Assembly: GCA_021199655.1 (NCBI GenBank)
Contig: JAJQHQ010000084.1
Span: 1 to 64,000, forward strand
Length of the DNA stretch: 64,000 bases
From: Lachnospiraceae bacterium
Lineage (GTDB): Bacteria; Bacillota; Clostridia; Lachnospirales; Lachnospiraceae
Direction of reading: 5' to 3'
Under the pieces are notes generated by a model, which had not been told where the DNA came from, did not search any database, and worked only from the letters and a program-made list of their open reading frames with translations. This document shows positions 22,030 through 31,105 of the stretch, piece after piece. Made by a program: the position numbers and the translations under genes. Position 1 is the first letter of the stretch. Each line of letters starts with the position of its first letter.

Positions 22030-22056
22030 GTAACTGTTCAGTACCTTCACAGTTAC
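22030..22056. repeat. GTAACTG-type palindromic repeat unit
   Basis: GTAACTGTTCAGTACCTTCACAGTTAC; reverse complement of the 32291-32317 unit. Confidence 0.75.
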
Positions 22057-22243
22057 GGGACTTATCCCGCACTTTGTGCGGGATGCCGTCCTGGCAAAGG
22101 AAAAAGTCCCATCACGCAGCACGTGTGCAGTCGTAACTATGCATCAATGGACAAAAGGAAATCTGTGGCTTTACAAATACTCCTCTGCAATGGTAAGATA
22201 TGGCTGGTTCGCAGCTCCACTGTTATGGAATGGTTGCTTTTTG

Positions 22244-22378
22244 GTAACTATTCAGGACAAGTCTTCGCACTTGCTGCGAAGACCGTATGAAAACATATAG
22301 TGTGTGTAGGGAAAAGCCTATCGCGTAGCGATTTTAAATGGCTTTTCCCTCGTAACTGTGAAGGCACTGAACAGTTAC
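22244..22378. repeat. Composite nested-palindrome repeat (copy A)
   Basis: GTAACTATTCAGGACA + GTCTTCGCActtgcTGCGAAGAC + AGGGAAAAGCCtatCGCGTAGCGattttaaatGGCTTTTCCCT + GTAACTGTGAAGGCACTGAACAGTTAC. Confidence 0.8.
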
Positions 22379-22519
22379 GCTTTTTGCAGCCTTGCGACTG
22401 ACGTAAAATGAAAACAATTCCGGTGATTTCTGTATAAAAATCCTTAAAAAGTACATATTATGACTGAACGGTCAACAGACCGAAAATCAACAGGAATATA
22501 TGTAAAGGAGAACAATCAT

Positions 22520-23002
22520 ATGAAACGCTGGAGAAAGTACGTATTATGTATAGCCTGTGCCTGCTGCATGGCAATGCTGGTGGGCTGCGGAAATAACAAC
22601 GGGGATTCTGACGGCAATACGACAGAAAACGTGGAATCGGATGGCGGAGATACTGCGGACGACCTTGAGAATGGCACGGACACGGATGATGCAGGCAACG
22701 CGAATGATACGGACGGCACGGATGACGATGGGCTGGTAAATGACGCCACAGACGGTGACACAGGTGGCGGTACGGACGGAACTGACGGGACAGACAACGA
22801 CAACGGAAATGGCACAGATGAAAATACCGGGACAGACGATACCAACGGCGCGAGAAACGGGAATTCTGCGGCAGACGACATCGGTGATGCCGGTGAAGAT
22901 ATTGTGGACGGAGTCGGGGACGCGGGAAAAGACGTGATTGACGGCGTAGAGGATGCCGGTGATGCGCTTACCGGAAATGAGACAGACAGGGTCAATGAAT
23001 AG
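22520..23002 (+). CDS. Putative low-complexity acidic (Asp/Gly/Thr-rich) lipoprotein
   Basis: MKRWRKYVLCIACACCMAMLVGCGNNN lipobox-like start followed by a D/G/T/N-rich tail. Confidence 0.7.
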   Translation: MKRWRKYVLCIACACCMAMLVGCGNNNGDSDGNTTENVESDGGDTADDLENGTDTDDAGNANDTDGTDDDGLVNDATDGDTGGGTDGTDGTDNDNGNGTDENTGTDDTNGARNGNSAADDIGDAGEDIVDGVGDAGKDVIDGVEDAGDALTGNETDRVNE

Positions 23003-23181
23003 AATATGCCGGGTGCAGAACGTTTCTGTGTACGGTGGCTTTTCAGAATAAATGATTGTCGGGCGGGGCTCGGAATATGCTCCTGCCCGGCGCAGTCCGA
23101 ATGATTTCGGTTCCGGAGCAGAATGCCGACAGTTCAGGAGAATCAGATAGAATATAAGACCGGGAAAGGAAAGGGAATACC

Positions 23182-23961
23182 ATGCGGTTTCGCCCATGTA
23201 TTGATGTACATAACGGAAAGGTAAAACAGATAGTAGGCGGCAGTCTGCGGGATGAAGGGGATACGGCCAGTGAGAATTTCGTGTCCGGTCAGAATGCCGC
23301 TTTTTTCGCAAAATTATACGAGAAGGATGATCTTCGCGGCGGACATGTGATCCTGCTCAACCCATCGACATCCCCTTACTATGAGGCGACAAAAGAACAG
23401 GCGCTGCGGGCGCTTCACGCCTACCCCGGAGGACTTCAGCTTGGCGGCGGCGTGAATCCGGAAAATGCATCGGAGTTTCTTGACGCCGGGGCGTCTCATG
23501 TGATCGTCACATCTTATGTTTTTCGCGATGGCCGGATTTACTATGAGAACCTTGAAAGGCTCGTCCGCGAAACCGGGCGCGAGCATCTGGTGCTGGATTT
23601 AAGCTGCCGCAAAAAAGACGGAGATTATTATATTGTGACAGACCGCTGGCAGAAATTCACGAAGGTGCGTCTGACGGAACAGACATTGGACGAACTCGCC
23701 GGATACTGCGCAGAGATTCTTGTGCACGCGGCCGATGTTGAGGGGAAATCCGCCGGGATTGAAACAGACGTAGCGAAACTGCTTGGCAGCTGGGGCAGGC
23801 TTCCGGTCACCTATGCGGGCGGTGTGGGAAGCTATGACGATCTCGCCGCGCTGCGGGAGACGGGCAGAAATCGGGTGGACGTGACTGTCGGCAGCGCTCT
23901 GGATCTGTTCGGAGGTCCGCTTTCCTATCGAAAGGTGCTGGAGATTTGCGCAAAGCCCTGA
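23182..23961 (+). CDS. hisA: HisA-like phosphoribosylformimino-AICAR ribotide isomerase, eukaryotic-type subfamily
   Basis: MRFRPCIDVHNGKVKQIVGGSL...GGHVILLNP...LQLGGGVN...VTYAGGVGSYDD matches the eukaryote-type HisA pattern. Confidence 0.75.
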   Translation: MRFRPCIDVHNGKVKQIVGGSLRDEGDTASENFVSGQNAAFFAKLYEKDDLRGGHVILLNPSTSPYYEATKEQALRALHAYPGGLQLGGGVNPENASEFLDAGASHVIVTSYVFRDGRIYYENLERLVRETGREHLVLDLSCRKKDGDYYIVTDRWQKFTKVRLTEQTLDELAGYCAEILVHAADVEGKSAGIETDVAKLLGSWGRLPVTYAGGVGSYDDLAALRETGRNRVDVTVGSALDLFGGPLSYRKVLEICAKP

Positions 23962-24252
23962 TGCTTCGCAGTGGGCTGACAGCGGCAGGAAGATTTCTCC
24001 GTAACAGATGACAGGTGATTCATCGGCTGACATGCGCTGCCGGAAGTTGTAATCGTTCGAAAATTGTGAGAAATATACAATAAGAATTCGAAAAAATTAA
24101 AAAAATTGGAAGTTATTCTTGAAAAGTTCAGAATGTATGTTATAATGTAACTCGAAGAGATTTGTACCGCTTGCGGGAGAGAATCTCGAGAGTTATCGAA
24201 CAGCTATGCTGTGAGTCCGAAACTCTATCATCAAGCAAAGGAGATGGACGGT

Positions 24253-24780
24253 ATGAAGTTTATCATCAGCGGTAAAAATATTGAAGTATCCGATGGCCTG
24301 AAGGCAGCGATTAAGGAAAAGCTTGGAAAACTGGAGCGGTATTTCACCGCGGACACAGAAATTATTGTTACACTGAGCGTTGAAAAAGAAAGACAGAAGA
24401 TAGAAGTGACCATCCCTGTGCGGGGCAACATTATCCGTTCCGAACAGGTGAGCAATGATATGTATGTATCCATTGACCTTGTGGAAGAAGTGATCGAGCG
24501 TCAGCTTCGCAAATACAAAGAGAAGATCATCGACCGCCACCAGGGCGGAAGCAATTTCCGCAAGGAGTTTATCGAGAAAGAATCCGAGCCTCTGGATGAG
24601 GTGAAGATCATCCGTACCAAGCATTTTGACATGAAGCCGATGTACCCGGAAGACGCCTGCGTACAGATGGAACTCTTAGGACACAGCTTTTATGTATTTG
24701 TCAATGCCGAGAGTGACCAGGTGAATGTCGTATATAAGAGAAAGGGCGGCACATACGGGCTGATCGAGCCTGAGTTCTGA
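24253..24780 (+). CDS. hpf: Ribosome hibernation-promoting factor (long form)
   Basis: MKFIISGKNIEVSDGLKAAIKEKLGKLERYF...; C-terminal KHFDMKPMYPEDACVQMELLGHSFYVFVNAESDQVNVVYKRKGGTYGLIEP. Confidence 0.93.
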   Translation: MKFIISGKNIEVSDGLKAAIKEKLGKLERYFTADTEIIVTLSVEKERQKIEVTIPVRGNIIRSEQVSNDMYVSIDLVEEVIERQLRKYKEKIIDRHQGGSNFRKEFIEKESEPLDEVKIIRTKHFDMKPMYPEDACVQMELLGHSFYVFVNAESDQVNVVYKRKGGTYGLIEPEF

Positions 24781-24793
24781 TAAGGAAAAATGT

Positions 24794-24824
24794 AAGGGGC
24801 TGTGAAAAAACAGCCCCTTTTCTT
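24794..24824 (+). terminator. Rho-independent terminator of hpf
   Basis: AAGGGGCTGTgaaaaaACAGCCCCTTTTCTT. Confidence 0.85.
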
Positions 24825-24853
24825 CACCTCCATCTCTCACTCCATATGCGTCA

Positions 24854-25036
24854 ATGTCGATTCCTGTAGCAAGAAAAGCGGCAAGGATACGTGCGGACTA
24901 TCGGCATTTCAAAGCGATGGATGCACTGCAGCTGGCGGCTGCCGGTATGTCTGGCTGTGATTTATTCCTGACGAATGACAGACAGCTGTGCCAGTATAAA
25001 GAATTTAGATGCCTTACGGTTGATGAACTGGAATAA
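24854..25036 (+). pseudogene. C-terminal remnant of a PIN-domain (VapC-like) protein
   Basis: HFKAMDALQLAAAGMSGCDLFLTNDRQLCQYKEFRCLTVDEL. PIN C-terminal motif only; the N-terminal half is absent. Confidence 0.6.
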
Positions 25037-25226
25037 ATTCAGCCATAGCAAGCAGGTTCATCTACAGGTTGATTTCCAAATGATGAGATAATTTGTTTGG
25101 TGTTGATGTCAGCGTTGATGTCTAATTTGAAGATGGCCGGTTTGAATCATGCTGAAATGAGGAGAGAATAAAAGGCATTCGAAAGATTTGATTCCTTCAA
25201 AAACCCTTTATTTTCAAAGAAAAAAG

Positions 25227-25254
25227 CAGCTGTCATTCATTTGACAGCTGCCTT
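25227..25254 (-). terminator. Terminator for the minus-strand tRNA-Leu
   Basis: GCAGCTGTCAttcatTTGACAGCTGC preceded by AAAAAAG on the + strand (U tract on the - strand). Confidence 0.6.
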
Positions 25255-25345
25255 AATGATGCGCAAGGGCGCATATGGAAGTTTTCCAGCTGGCGCTGGA
25301 TGCGCCTCGCGCGGCAAGTAGGGGAAACCACCCTGCTTGATTTCG

Positions 25346-25430
25346 TGCGGAAGATGGGACTTGAACCCACACGAGCGCAATGCTCACAAGATCCTTAGTC
25401 TTGCTCGTCTGCCAGTTCCGACACTTCCGC
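25346..25430 (-). tRNA. tRNA-Leu (AAG anticodon by reading)
   Basis: Minus strand GCGGAAGTGTCGGAACTGGCAGACGAGCAAGACTAAGGATCTTGTGAGC...GTGGGTTCAAGTCCCATCTTCCGCA; anticodon loop CTAAGGA. Confidence 0.9.
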
Positions 25431-25563
25431 GAACAAACGGTATTATATCAAAACAGACTCTATAAGTCAACAGAAATTTTTCAAAAAAATAAAAAAGAAA
25501 TTGCTTGACATTTTGGAATTCATATAGTATTATAGCCGATGTGAGTCAGATGACTTGCCAGTC

Positions 25564-25647
25564 GCGGAGGTGGCGGAATTGGCAGACGCGCAGGCTTCAG
25601 GTGCCTGTGGTAGCAATATCGTGTGGGTTCAAGTCCCATCCTCCGCA
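25564..25647 (+). tRNA. tRNA-Leu (CAG anticodon)
   Basis: GCGGAGGTGGCGGAATTGGCAGACGCGCAGGCTTCAGGTGCCTGTGGTAGCAATATCGTGTGGGTTCAAGTCCCATCCTCCGCA; anticodon loop TTCAGGT. Confidence 0.93.
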
Positions 25648-25648
25648 T

Positions 25649-25682
25649 TAAGCTTCCCGTCGAGTACGGGAAGCTTTTTTCT
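25649..25682 (+). terminator. Terminator of tRNA-Leu(CAG)
   Basis: AAGCTTCCCGTcgagtACGGGAAGCTTTTTTC. Confidence 0.85.
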
Positions 25683-25877
25683 TTGTATAAAACTCTGTTC
25701 CTGTAAAGAAAAGTGTATCATTATTAAGTAAGAACCGACAGCAGGGGAGCTTTCATACCTGCTATTATTTCGGAACAGTTTTTCAAAGAAGTGTTTGACA
25801 TTTTGCCGTACAGCAAGGATAATAGAGTACGGCGGATGACCGTGCAATCAAAGTTCCGGCGGACGGGAGAATATCTT

Positions 25878-26954
25878 ATGAATTTAAAAAAAGCATTTAT
25901 CATCAGTTTATCTACAGTAGCAGTTCTTGTTCTGGTTATGTTTCTTGCTATTCCAAGAGTATTCAGTGCCTTTTACGGGAGGGCGAATTATCTTTCCGAT
26001 GAGGAAGTTGAGGTTGAGGAGACCGTTCCGGAGGAAGAGACGGATGAAGGCGTCGGAGATCTGGTAAGTGATGAGGAACTGGCCGCGATTCAGGATGCGA
26101 TGGATTCCTCCAAGAGCATACTTTCGGATGATGAGATTTACAATGTGCTTCTGATCGGTGTGGACCGGCAGGAGAAGACCTGGAACGGCAATTCAGACTG
26201 TATGATACTTGTCTCTATTAATACAAAAGACAATCGCGTGACCATGGTTTCGCTGATGCGTGACACGTATGTAAATATACCTGATGTCGGATATAAAAAG
26301 CTGAATGCGGCGTATGCTTATGGCGCGGGACCGCTTCTCTGCGAGACAGTTACGGAGACTTACAAGATTGAAGTGAATAATTATGTGGCGGTTGATTTCT
26401 GGGATCTGGTGGATATTATTGATATCATCGGCGGACTGGACATGGAGATTGATGAGGACGAGGTGGAGATCACGAACCTCTACATACAGGATATGTGCGA
26501 ACGCCTGCTGGATATTGACCCGACCGGCCATTATTTCCCGACATCGGGCGGTATGGTCCGGGCTGACGGCGTGATGGCGGTGGCTTATGCGCGAAATCGT
26601 TTTGTCGGTAATTCGGACTTCGAGAGAACGGAGCGGCAGCGCTATATTCTCACGCAGCTGATGGAAGAGGCAAAGCAGATGTCCCTCGCGCAGATGACGG
26701 AAAAGATGCAGGCAATTCTGGAATATGTCACCACGAATATTCCGGAGTCCGATATATGGAGCCTGGTGACGGAGCTGCCGGATCTGCTGGAATATGAGTT
26801 TGAGACCAGCCGCGTTCCGTATGACGGGATGTACAGCACGATTTATGTAAATGGGCAGGATATGCTCGTGCCGGACTGGGATGAGACGCTGGAGATTCTT
26901 CATGACTTTATCTATGGCAGTGATGAGGACAGCACGGAGGCAGTCACCGAATAA
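25878..26954 (+). CDS. LytR-CpsA-Psr (LCP) family protein
   Basis: N-terminal TM; NVLLIGVDRQEKTWNGNSDCMILVSINTKDNRVTMVSLMRDTYVNIPDVGYKKLNAAYAYGG-like LCP core. Confidence 0.9.
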   Translation: MNLKKAFIISLSTVAVLVLVMFLAIPRVFSAFYGRANYLSDEEVEVEETVPEEETDEGVGDLVSDEELAAIQDAMDSSKSILSDDEIYNVLLIGVDRQEKTWNGNSDCMILVSINTKDNRVTMVSLMRDTYVNIPDVGYKKLNAAYAYGAGPLLCETVTETYKIEVNNYVAVDFWDLVDIIDIIGGLDMEIDEDEVEITNLYIQDMCERLLDIDPTGHYFPTSGGMVRADGVMAVAYARNRFVGNSDFERTERQRYILTQLMEEAKQMSLAQMTEKMQAILEYVTTNIPESDIWSLVTELPDLLEYEFETSRVPYDGMYSTIYVNGQDMLVPDWDETLEILHDFIYGSDEDSTEAVTE

Positions 26955-27826
26955 TGAAGGAAAATGAAAATAAAGGTGCCCGCAGCTGTGAAGGTTCGGA
27001 ACAGATCTGTAAAAAGATATTTTTTACGGATCTTGACGGCACGCTTCTCAATGATCAGAAGGAGATCACGCCCGGCAATCAGGCCGCGATTGATCAGGCA
27101 CTGCAGGCGGGACATATAGTCGTAATCACGACCGGGCGGCCGCTTGCGAGCGCACTGATCCAGGCAGAGCGCCTGGGTCTTTTGCGGGAAGGCTGCTATG
27201 TGATCGCTTTCAATGGCGGGGAGATCTACGATACGTCTCTTCACAGATCCATCTATCGCCGGACGGTTCCGAAAGACCTGATTGTTCCGATCTTTGAGGA
27301 GGCGCACCGCCGAGGAATCTATATTCAGACTTTTTCCGGGGAAGAGGTGCTCTCGGAGGAGGACCGCCCTGAACTCTACGATTATGTGAAACGTACGCTG
27401 CAGACCTGCCGGGTCGTTCCGTCAATTGCGGAGGAACTTGCGGAGGAACCCTGTAAGCTGCTTGCGATTGAGGAGACGGATCGGTCTTTGATAGAGGACT
27501 TCCGGAGATATCTGACCGGGCGATATGCCGGCACACTTAACGCTTATTTTTCCAACAATTCGTATCTGGAGATCGTTCCTGATAAAGTGACCAAGGGACA
27601 GGCATTGCTCTGGCTGTGCGGTTTCCTTCAGGTTCCGGTTGAGAACTCGGTATCAGCCGGTGACGCGCCGAATGACGTGGAGATGATCGAGGCTGCCGGG
27701 ATTGGCGTGGCCATGGCGAATTCGTTCCCCGGTGTGAAAGAATACGCGGATTATGTGACGGACGCGGACAACAATCACGACGGCGCTGCGGAGATCATTC
27801 ATCGGTTTATCCTGAAAAATGAATAA
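26954..27826 (+). CDS. Cof-type HAD-IIB family hydrolase
   Basis: FFTDLDGTLLNDQKEITPGNQAAI...VSAGDAPNDVEMIEAAGIGVAMANSFPGVKEYADYVT. Confidence 0.92.
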   Translation: MKENENKGARSCEGSEQICKKIFFTDLDGTLLNDQKEITPGNQAAIDQALQAGHIVVITTGRPLASALIQAERLGLLREGCYVIAFNGGEIYDTSLHRSIYRRTVPKDLIVPIFEEAHRRGIYIQTFSGEEVLSEEDRPELYDYVKRTLQTCRVVPSIAEELAEEPCKLLAIEETDRSLIEDFRRYLTGRYAGTLNAYFSNNSYLEIVPDKVTKGQALLWLCGFLQVPVENSVSAGDAPNDVEMIEAAGIGVAMANSFPGVKEYADYVTDADNNHDGAAEIIHRFILKNE

Positions 27827-27845
27827 TAAGCAGTCTGGATGGGTA

Positions 27846-28337
27846 TCACGAAAGAGCTTTATCAGTCTCTGGAATGATATCAGGATCCGAGATGTCGATC
27901 AGGTCGTCAAAACGAATTGTTTTGACGGCCTCGTCTTTTTCAGAAGGATCTCCTGTACGGAGCTGCATTGTCCGGAAAACGGTATCAAGCGCTGCCACAC
28001 GGCCGGTCAGCGGAACATAGCAGCCGACATCCCCGTCAGGAGTGTCGGGTATAAAGTAAGTCACCGTCACGATGCTGCCGCGTTTCATCCGCGACAGTCT
28101 GTCGGATAATACCGCGGCCTCTTCTTCAGACAGAGAAACCCGGCTGCTGCGCAGCAGCTTTCCGGACTCTTCAGAGAGACGGTCGGAATGGCCGCGAAGA
28201 GCGGCAAAGGGGGCAAATATTTTCGCACGCTCTTCGAGCGGCATCCGCGGATGCTTTCGGAAGATGACCGGATCGGCCGGCCATGAGCGGTGGATGATGT
28301 CTTTGTATGTTTCTTCTGCGGATGTCATTTCTGCCAC
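27846..28337 (-). CDS. YolD-like family protein
   Basis: RGSIVTVTYFIPDTPDGDVGCYVPLTGRVAALDTVFRTMQLRTG...IRFDDLIDI; downstream of a Y-family polymerase gene. Confidence 0.75.
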   Translation of the reverse strand: MAEMTSAEETYKDIIHRSWPADPVIFRKHPRMPLEERAKIFAPFAALRGHSDRLSEESGKLLRSSRVSLSEEEAAVLSDRLSRMKRGSIVTVTYFIPDTPDGDVGCYVPLTGRVAALDTVFRTMQLRTGDPSEKDEAVKTIRFDDLIDISDPDIIPETDKALS

Positions 28338-28371
28338 TTTCCTGCTTACTTATGCAATAATATACCGGCAA

Positions 28372-28480
28372 TCCGGGGACTGCACCTGCCGGGCTTCATA
28401 TATATCACGATCCGGGGACTGCATTTGCTGGACTTCATATATATCACGATCCGGGTCCTGCACTTGCCGGGCTTCCTATA
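28372..28480. repeat. 39-bp tandem repeat, about 2.8 units
   Basis: CCGGGGACTGCACCTGCCGGGCTTCATATATATCACGAT repeated with variants. Confidence 0.85.
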
Positions 28481-28506
28481 GCCCGCGGCGCCGGTCTTCC
28501 CGTGTG

Positions 28507-29973
28507 TCAGGCTTTATGCCCGCCAATCTGGCCGTTGCGTTCCCGCATGGTCGCACCTTCCTCAAAGTTCGTACCTTTCAGCACGGCATTCTTACCGTAG
28601 CGCTTTTTGATGGAGGACACAGCGGCCTGCAATTTCCGTTCTTTTTCCTGCTTTTCCATATCGGTAAACAGATCAAACTGATAAATTCCGTCATCTTTGG
28701 AGACATGCCCGGCGGCGATGGTAATGCGCCGCACAGTCAGATCCCGGTCGGCGATTTTCTCAAAAAGCTCTACGGCAGCGTCCAGAATGACAGAGCCGAG
28801 ATTCGTGGGAGAATCAAACCGGCAGCTTCCGTGCGCAGGTACCGGCACCAGGCGCCCGTAATGGTCCGAACGAATATTTCCGGCGTAATCGCCTTTATCG
28901 ACGTTCTCTCTGTCGTAGCCGATATCCAGTGTGAGACTGTCTGTGACCAGTTCTTTTTCTACAAGCTGCAGTACGAGGCTGTCCGCCATCTCCCGGACGA
29001 CTACCCTGGCCTTAGTGAAGGAGTAAGGCTGTGAGAGCACCTGCCCTTCGGAGAGACTGCGGTCCTCTGCCTTATAATTCTTAATGTGAGCCATCGTGAC
29101 GGGCTCCACGCCCCATGCGTGGTCGATGAGGATTTCCGCATCGATACCGAACGTCTTATAGAACCATTCCGGATTGGCAAGGCTTTCACGCGCGACATCG
29201 CCCATTGTAAAGAGATAATGCTTTTCCAGCTTGCGGGCGGTCGCTCTGCCGATGCGCCAGAAATCAGTCAGCGGCCTGTGATCCCACAGCCGGGTCCGGT
29301 AGGTGTACTCATCCAGCTCGGCGATCCTTACGCCGTCCCTGTCGGGCCTGACGTGCTTTGCCACGATATCCATGGCAATCTTTGCAAGATAGAGATTCGT
29401 GCCAATGCCGCCCGTGGCCGTGATGCCTGTGGCGTAGAGTACCTCGCGGATCATGGTCATGACAAGCTCCCGCGCTGTCATATGCCAGACTTCAAGGTAA
29501 GCAGTCGCGTCGATGAATACCTCGTCAATGCTGTAGGAGAAAATGTCCTCCGGAGCCACATACTTTAAGTAGATCGAGTAGATCTGTGCTGAAGTCTCCA
29601 CATACCGCGCCATGCGGGGCGGTGCGATAATAAAGGCAAGCTTCAGCCATGGATCAGATGCAAGAGTCTCTGAATCAAAGGAAGAAGAGGTAAACTCTGC
29701 TTCTGGATCGTGCGTGATCCGCCGAAGATGCTGCAGACGTTCTGCGTTGATATGGTCCACAGCCTGTATCACCTCAAACAGACGCGGCCGGCCGGGAATG
29801 CCGAAAGCCTTCAAAGAAGGGGAGACGGCGAGGCAGATGGTCTTCTCCGTCCGTGATTCATCGGCGACCACAAGATTCGTGGTCAGTGGATCCATGCCGC
29901 GGTCGGTGGCTTCGCAGCTGGCATAGTAAGATTTCAAATCAATGGCAAGATATGCGCGTTCCACATCCATCAC
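28507..29973 (-). CDS. Y-family DNA polymerase (UvrX/DinB-like)
   Basis: AYLAIDLKSYYASCEATDRGMDPLTTNLVVADESRTEKTICLAVSP...YSIDEVFIDAT. Confidence 0.93.
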   Translation of the reverse strand: MMDVERAYLAIDLKSYYASCEATDRGMDPLTTNLVVADESRTEKTICLAVSPSLKAFGIPGRPRLFEVIQAVDHINAERLQHLRRITHDPEAEFTSSSFDSETLASDPWLKLAFIIAPPRMARYVETSAQIYSIYLKYVAPEDIFSYSIDEVFIDATAYLEVWHMTARELVMTMIREVLYATGITATGGIGTNLYLAKIAMDIVAKHVRPDRDGVRIAELDEYTYRTRLWDHRPLTDFWRIGRATARKLEKHYLFTMGDVARESLANPEWFYKTFGIDAEILIDHAWGVEPVTMAHIKNYKAEDRSLSEGQVLSQPYSFTKARVVVREMADSLVLQLVEKELVTDSLTLDIGYDRENVDKGDYAGNIRSDHYGRLVPVPAHGSCRFDSPTNLGSVILDAAVELFEKIADRDLTVRRITIAAGHVSKDDGIYQFDLFTDMEKQEKERKLQAAVSSIKKRYGKNAVLKGTNFEEGATMRERNGQIGGHKA

Positions 29974-29999
29974 CGTCCCTTCCTTCTGACCGGAGTTTC

Positions 30000-30110
30000 C
30001 TGTAAGAACCTTTCCACAGAAGTTTTTCCATAAAAACCTTTTCGCAGAAGTTTTTCCATAAAAACCTTTTCACAGAAGGATCTCATAAAATCTTTCTGCA
30101 GAAGCTCTGC
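30000..30110. repeat. ~27-bp direct tandem repeat (about 3-4 degenerate units)
   Basis: CAGAAGTTTTTCCATAAAAACCTTTTC repeated. Confidence 0.8.
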
Positions 30111-30116
30111 GGAGAG

Positions 30117-30407
30117 CTATGCTTCCACGAACCATCTGCCGTGCCTGCCGTGAAACCGGGAATCCACCTGCTCGAAAAACAGGTGCTTCAGCTGTCCCTG
30201 GATCACCACGGTGTAGCAGTCGCCGGGCAGGTCGAGACCGACCGTACCGGCGGGACGGAAATCGCGCACAGCTTCAATCCGGAACGTGCGTCCGTCCGCC
30301 CACGTGATGGTCTTTGGCTGTGTATAACCGGTGGCATCGGTGTCGGAATTGACCGTCACATAGATTTTCTCCCTGCGCGGATGCAGGGCTTCCGCTTTCG
30401 GATGCAT
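30117..30407 (-). CDS. Conserved small protein at the head of the Y-polymerase operon
   Basis: 96 aa ORF, MHPKAEALHPRREKIYVTVNSDTDATGYTQPKTITWADGRTFRIEAVRDFRPAG; same strand, same operon, behind a LexA-like box. Confidence 0.7.
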   Translation of the reverse strand: MHPKAEALHPRREKIYVTVNSDTDATGYTQPKTITWADGRTFRIEAVRDFRPAGTVGLDLPGDCYTVVIQGQLKHLFFEQVDSRFHGRHGRWFVEA

Positions 30408-30436
30408 AGAACCGGGTCGCCTCCTTTCTCAAAAAA

Positions 30437-30450
30437 CGAACGTGTGTTCT
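30437..30450 (-). promoter_or_regulatory. LexA-binding site (SOS box) upstream of the Y-polymerase operon
   Basis: CGAACGTGTGTTCT matches the Gram-positive CGAAC-N4-GTTC consensus. Confidence 0.75.
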
Positions 30451-30550
30451 GATGAGTAGGATACTATACGGAAAAGAAATTGTCAACCGGAAATGTTTGC
30501 CGAATGTTTTTGAAAATATCTGATGAAAACGGAGGTGTACAATATGACGC

Positions 30551-30596
30551 AAAAAAGAAAACCCGCAGTCACGTGACGGTGTGACGGCGGGTTTTG
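30551..30596 (-). terminator. Terminator of rpsT
   Basis: Minus strand AAACCCGC...GCGGGTTTTCTTTTTTGCG. Confidence 0.7.
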
Positions 30597-30628
30597 CGTT
30601 TTCTTCGTGCATCAGCTGTGATCTGTGA

Positions 30629-30889
30629 TCAGCCCATTGCATTGACTGCTTTCGCAAGGCGGGAAACTTTTCTCGCTGCGTTGTTCTTATGATAAACGCC
30701 CTTGGTAGCAGCCTTATCAATGGTAGAAGTAGCAGCCAGAAGAGCCGCTTCGGCTGCAGCTTTATCATTCGCCGCAACAGCTGCTTCTACTTTTTTCATC
30801 GCGGTCTTCACAGAAGACTTGATCGCTTTATTTTTGTCATGTCTCTTCTGGGAGACAAGGATTCTCTTCTTCGCAGATTTAATATTTGC
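30629..30889 (-). CDS. rpsT: 30S ribosomal protein S20 (TTG start)
   Basis: (L/M)ANIKSAKKRILVSQKRHDKNKAIKSSVKTAMKKVEAA...; TTG after GGGAGGTG. Confidence 0.93.
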   Translation of the reverse strand, partial: ANIKSAKKRILVSQKRHDKNKAIKSSVKTAMKKVEAAVAANDKAAAEAALLAATSTIDKAATKGVYHKNNAARKVSRLAKAVNAMG

Positions 30890-31105
30890 CAACTCGAACA
30901 CCTCCCTGCTTTTAAGATTCAATTGTTTCGAAAAACGGACACGGTCGTTTCTTTCAAACATACTTAAATATATTAGTCCAATCGGAGAGCCCTGTCAAGA
31001 TTTTTTTCTGCCATTGACAGAGAAATTCAACCGACCATTGACATGGAAATGTGTCAAGAGTAAAATGGAATGCATATATAAGATAAGTTGCAAATGAGGA
31101 GAATT

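Noticed and set aside
21614-22290. Plus-strand ORFs rich in Cys/Arg/Val over the 15-bp repeat (MLVPLCVISLCVISLCAVSL..., MCRSASYRSASYRFAPYRS..., MRRIALCRIALCRI...)
   Set aside because: Artefacts of the tandem repeat being open in several frames. The minus-strand FMN-binding protein has TM, linker and domain structure.
22544-23311. Minus-strand 255 aa and 159 aa ORFs opposite the acidic lipoprotein
   Set aside because: Low-complexity antisense reading of the Asp/Gly-rich gene.
28372-28480. Possible CRISPR array from regularly spaced similar units
   Set aside because: Units are contiguous tandem repeats without unique spacers, and no cas genes are in the window.
28072-29034. Plus-strand 320 aa ORF
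   Set aside because: Overlaps the minus-strand yolD-like and polymerase genes and the 39-bp repeat. Repeat residues (CTCRASYISRSGD) show it is spurious.
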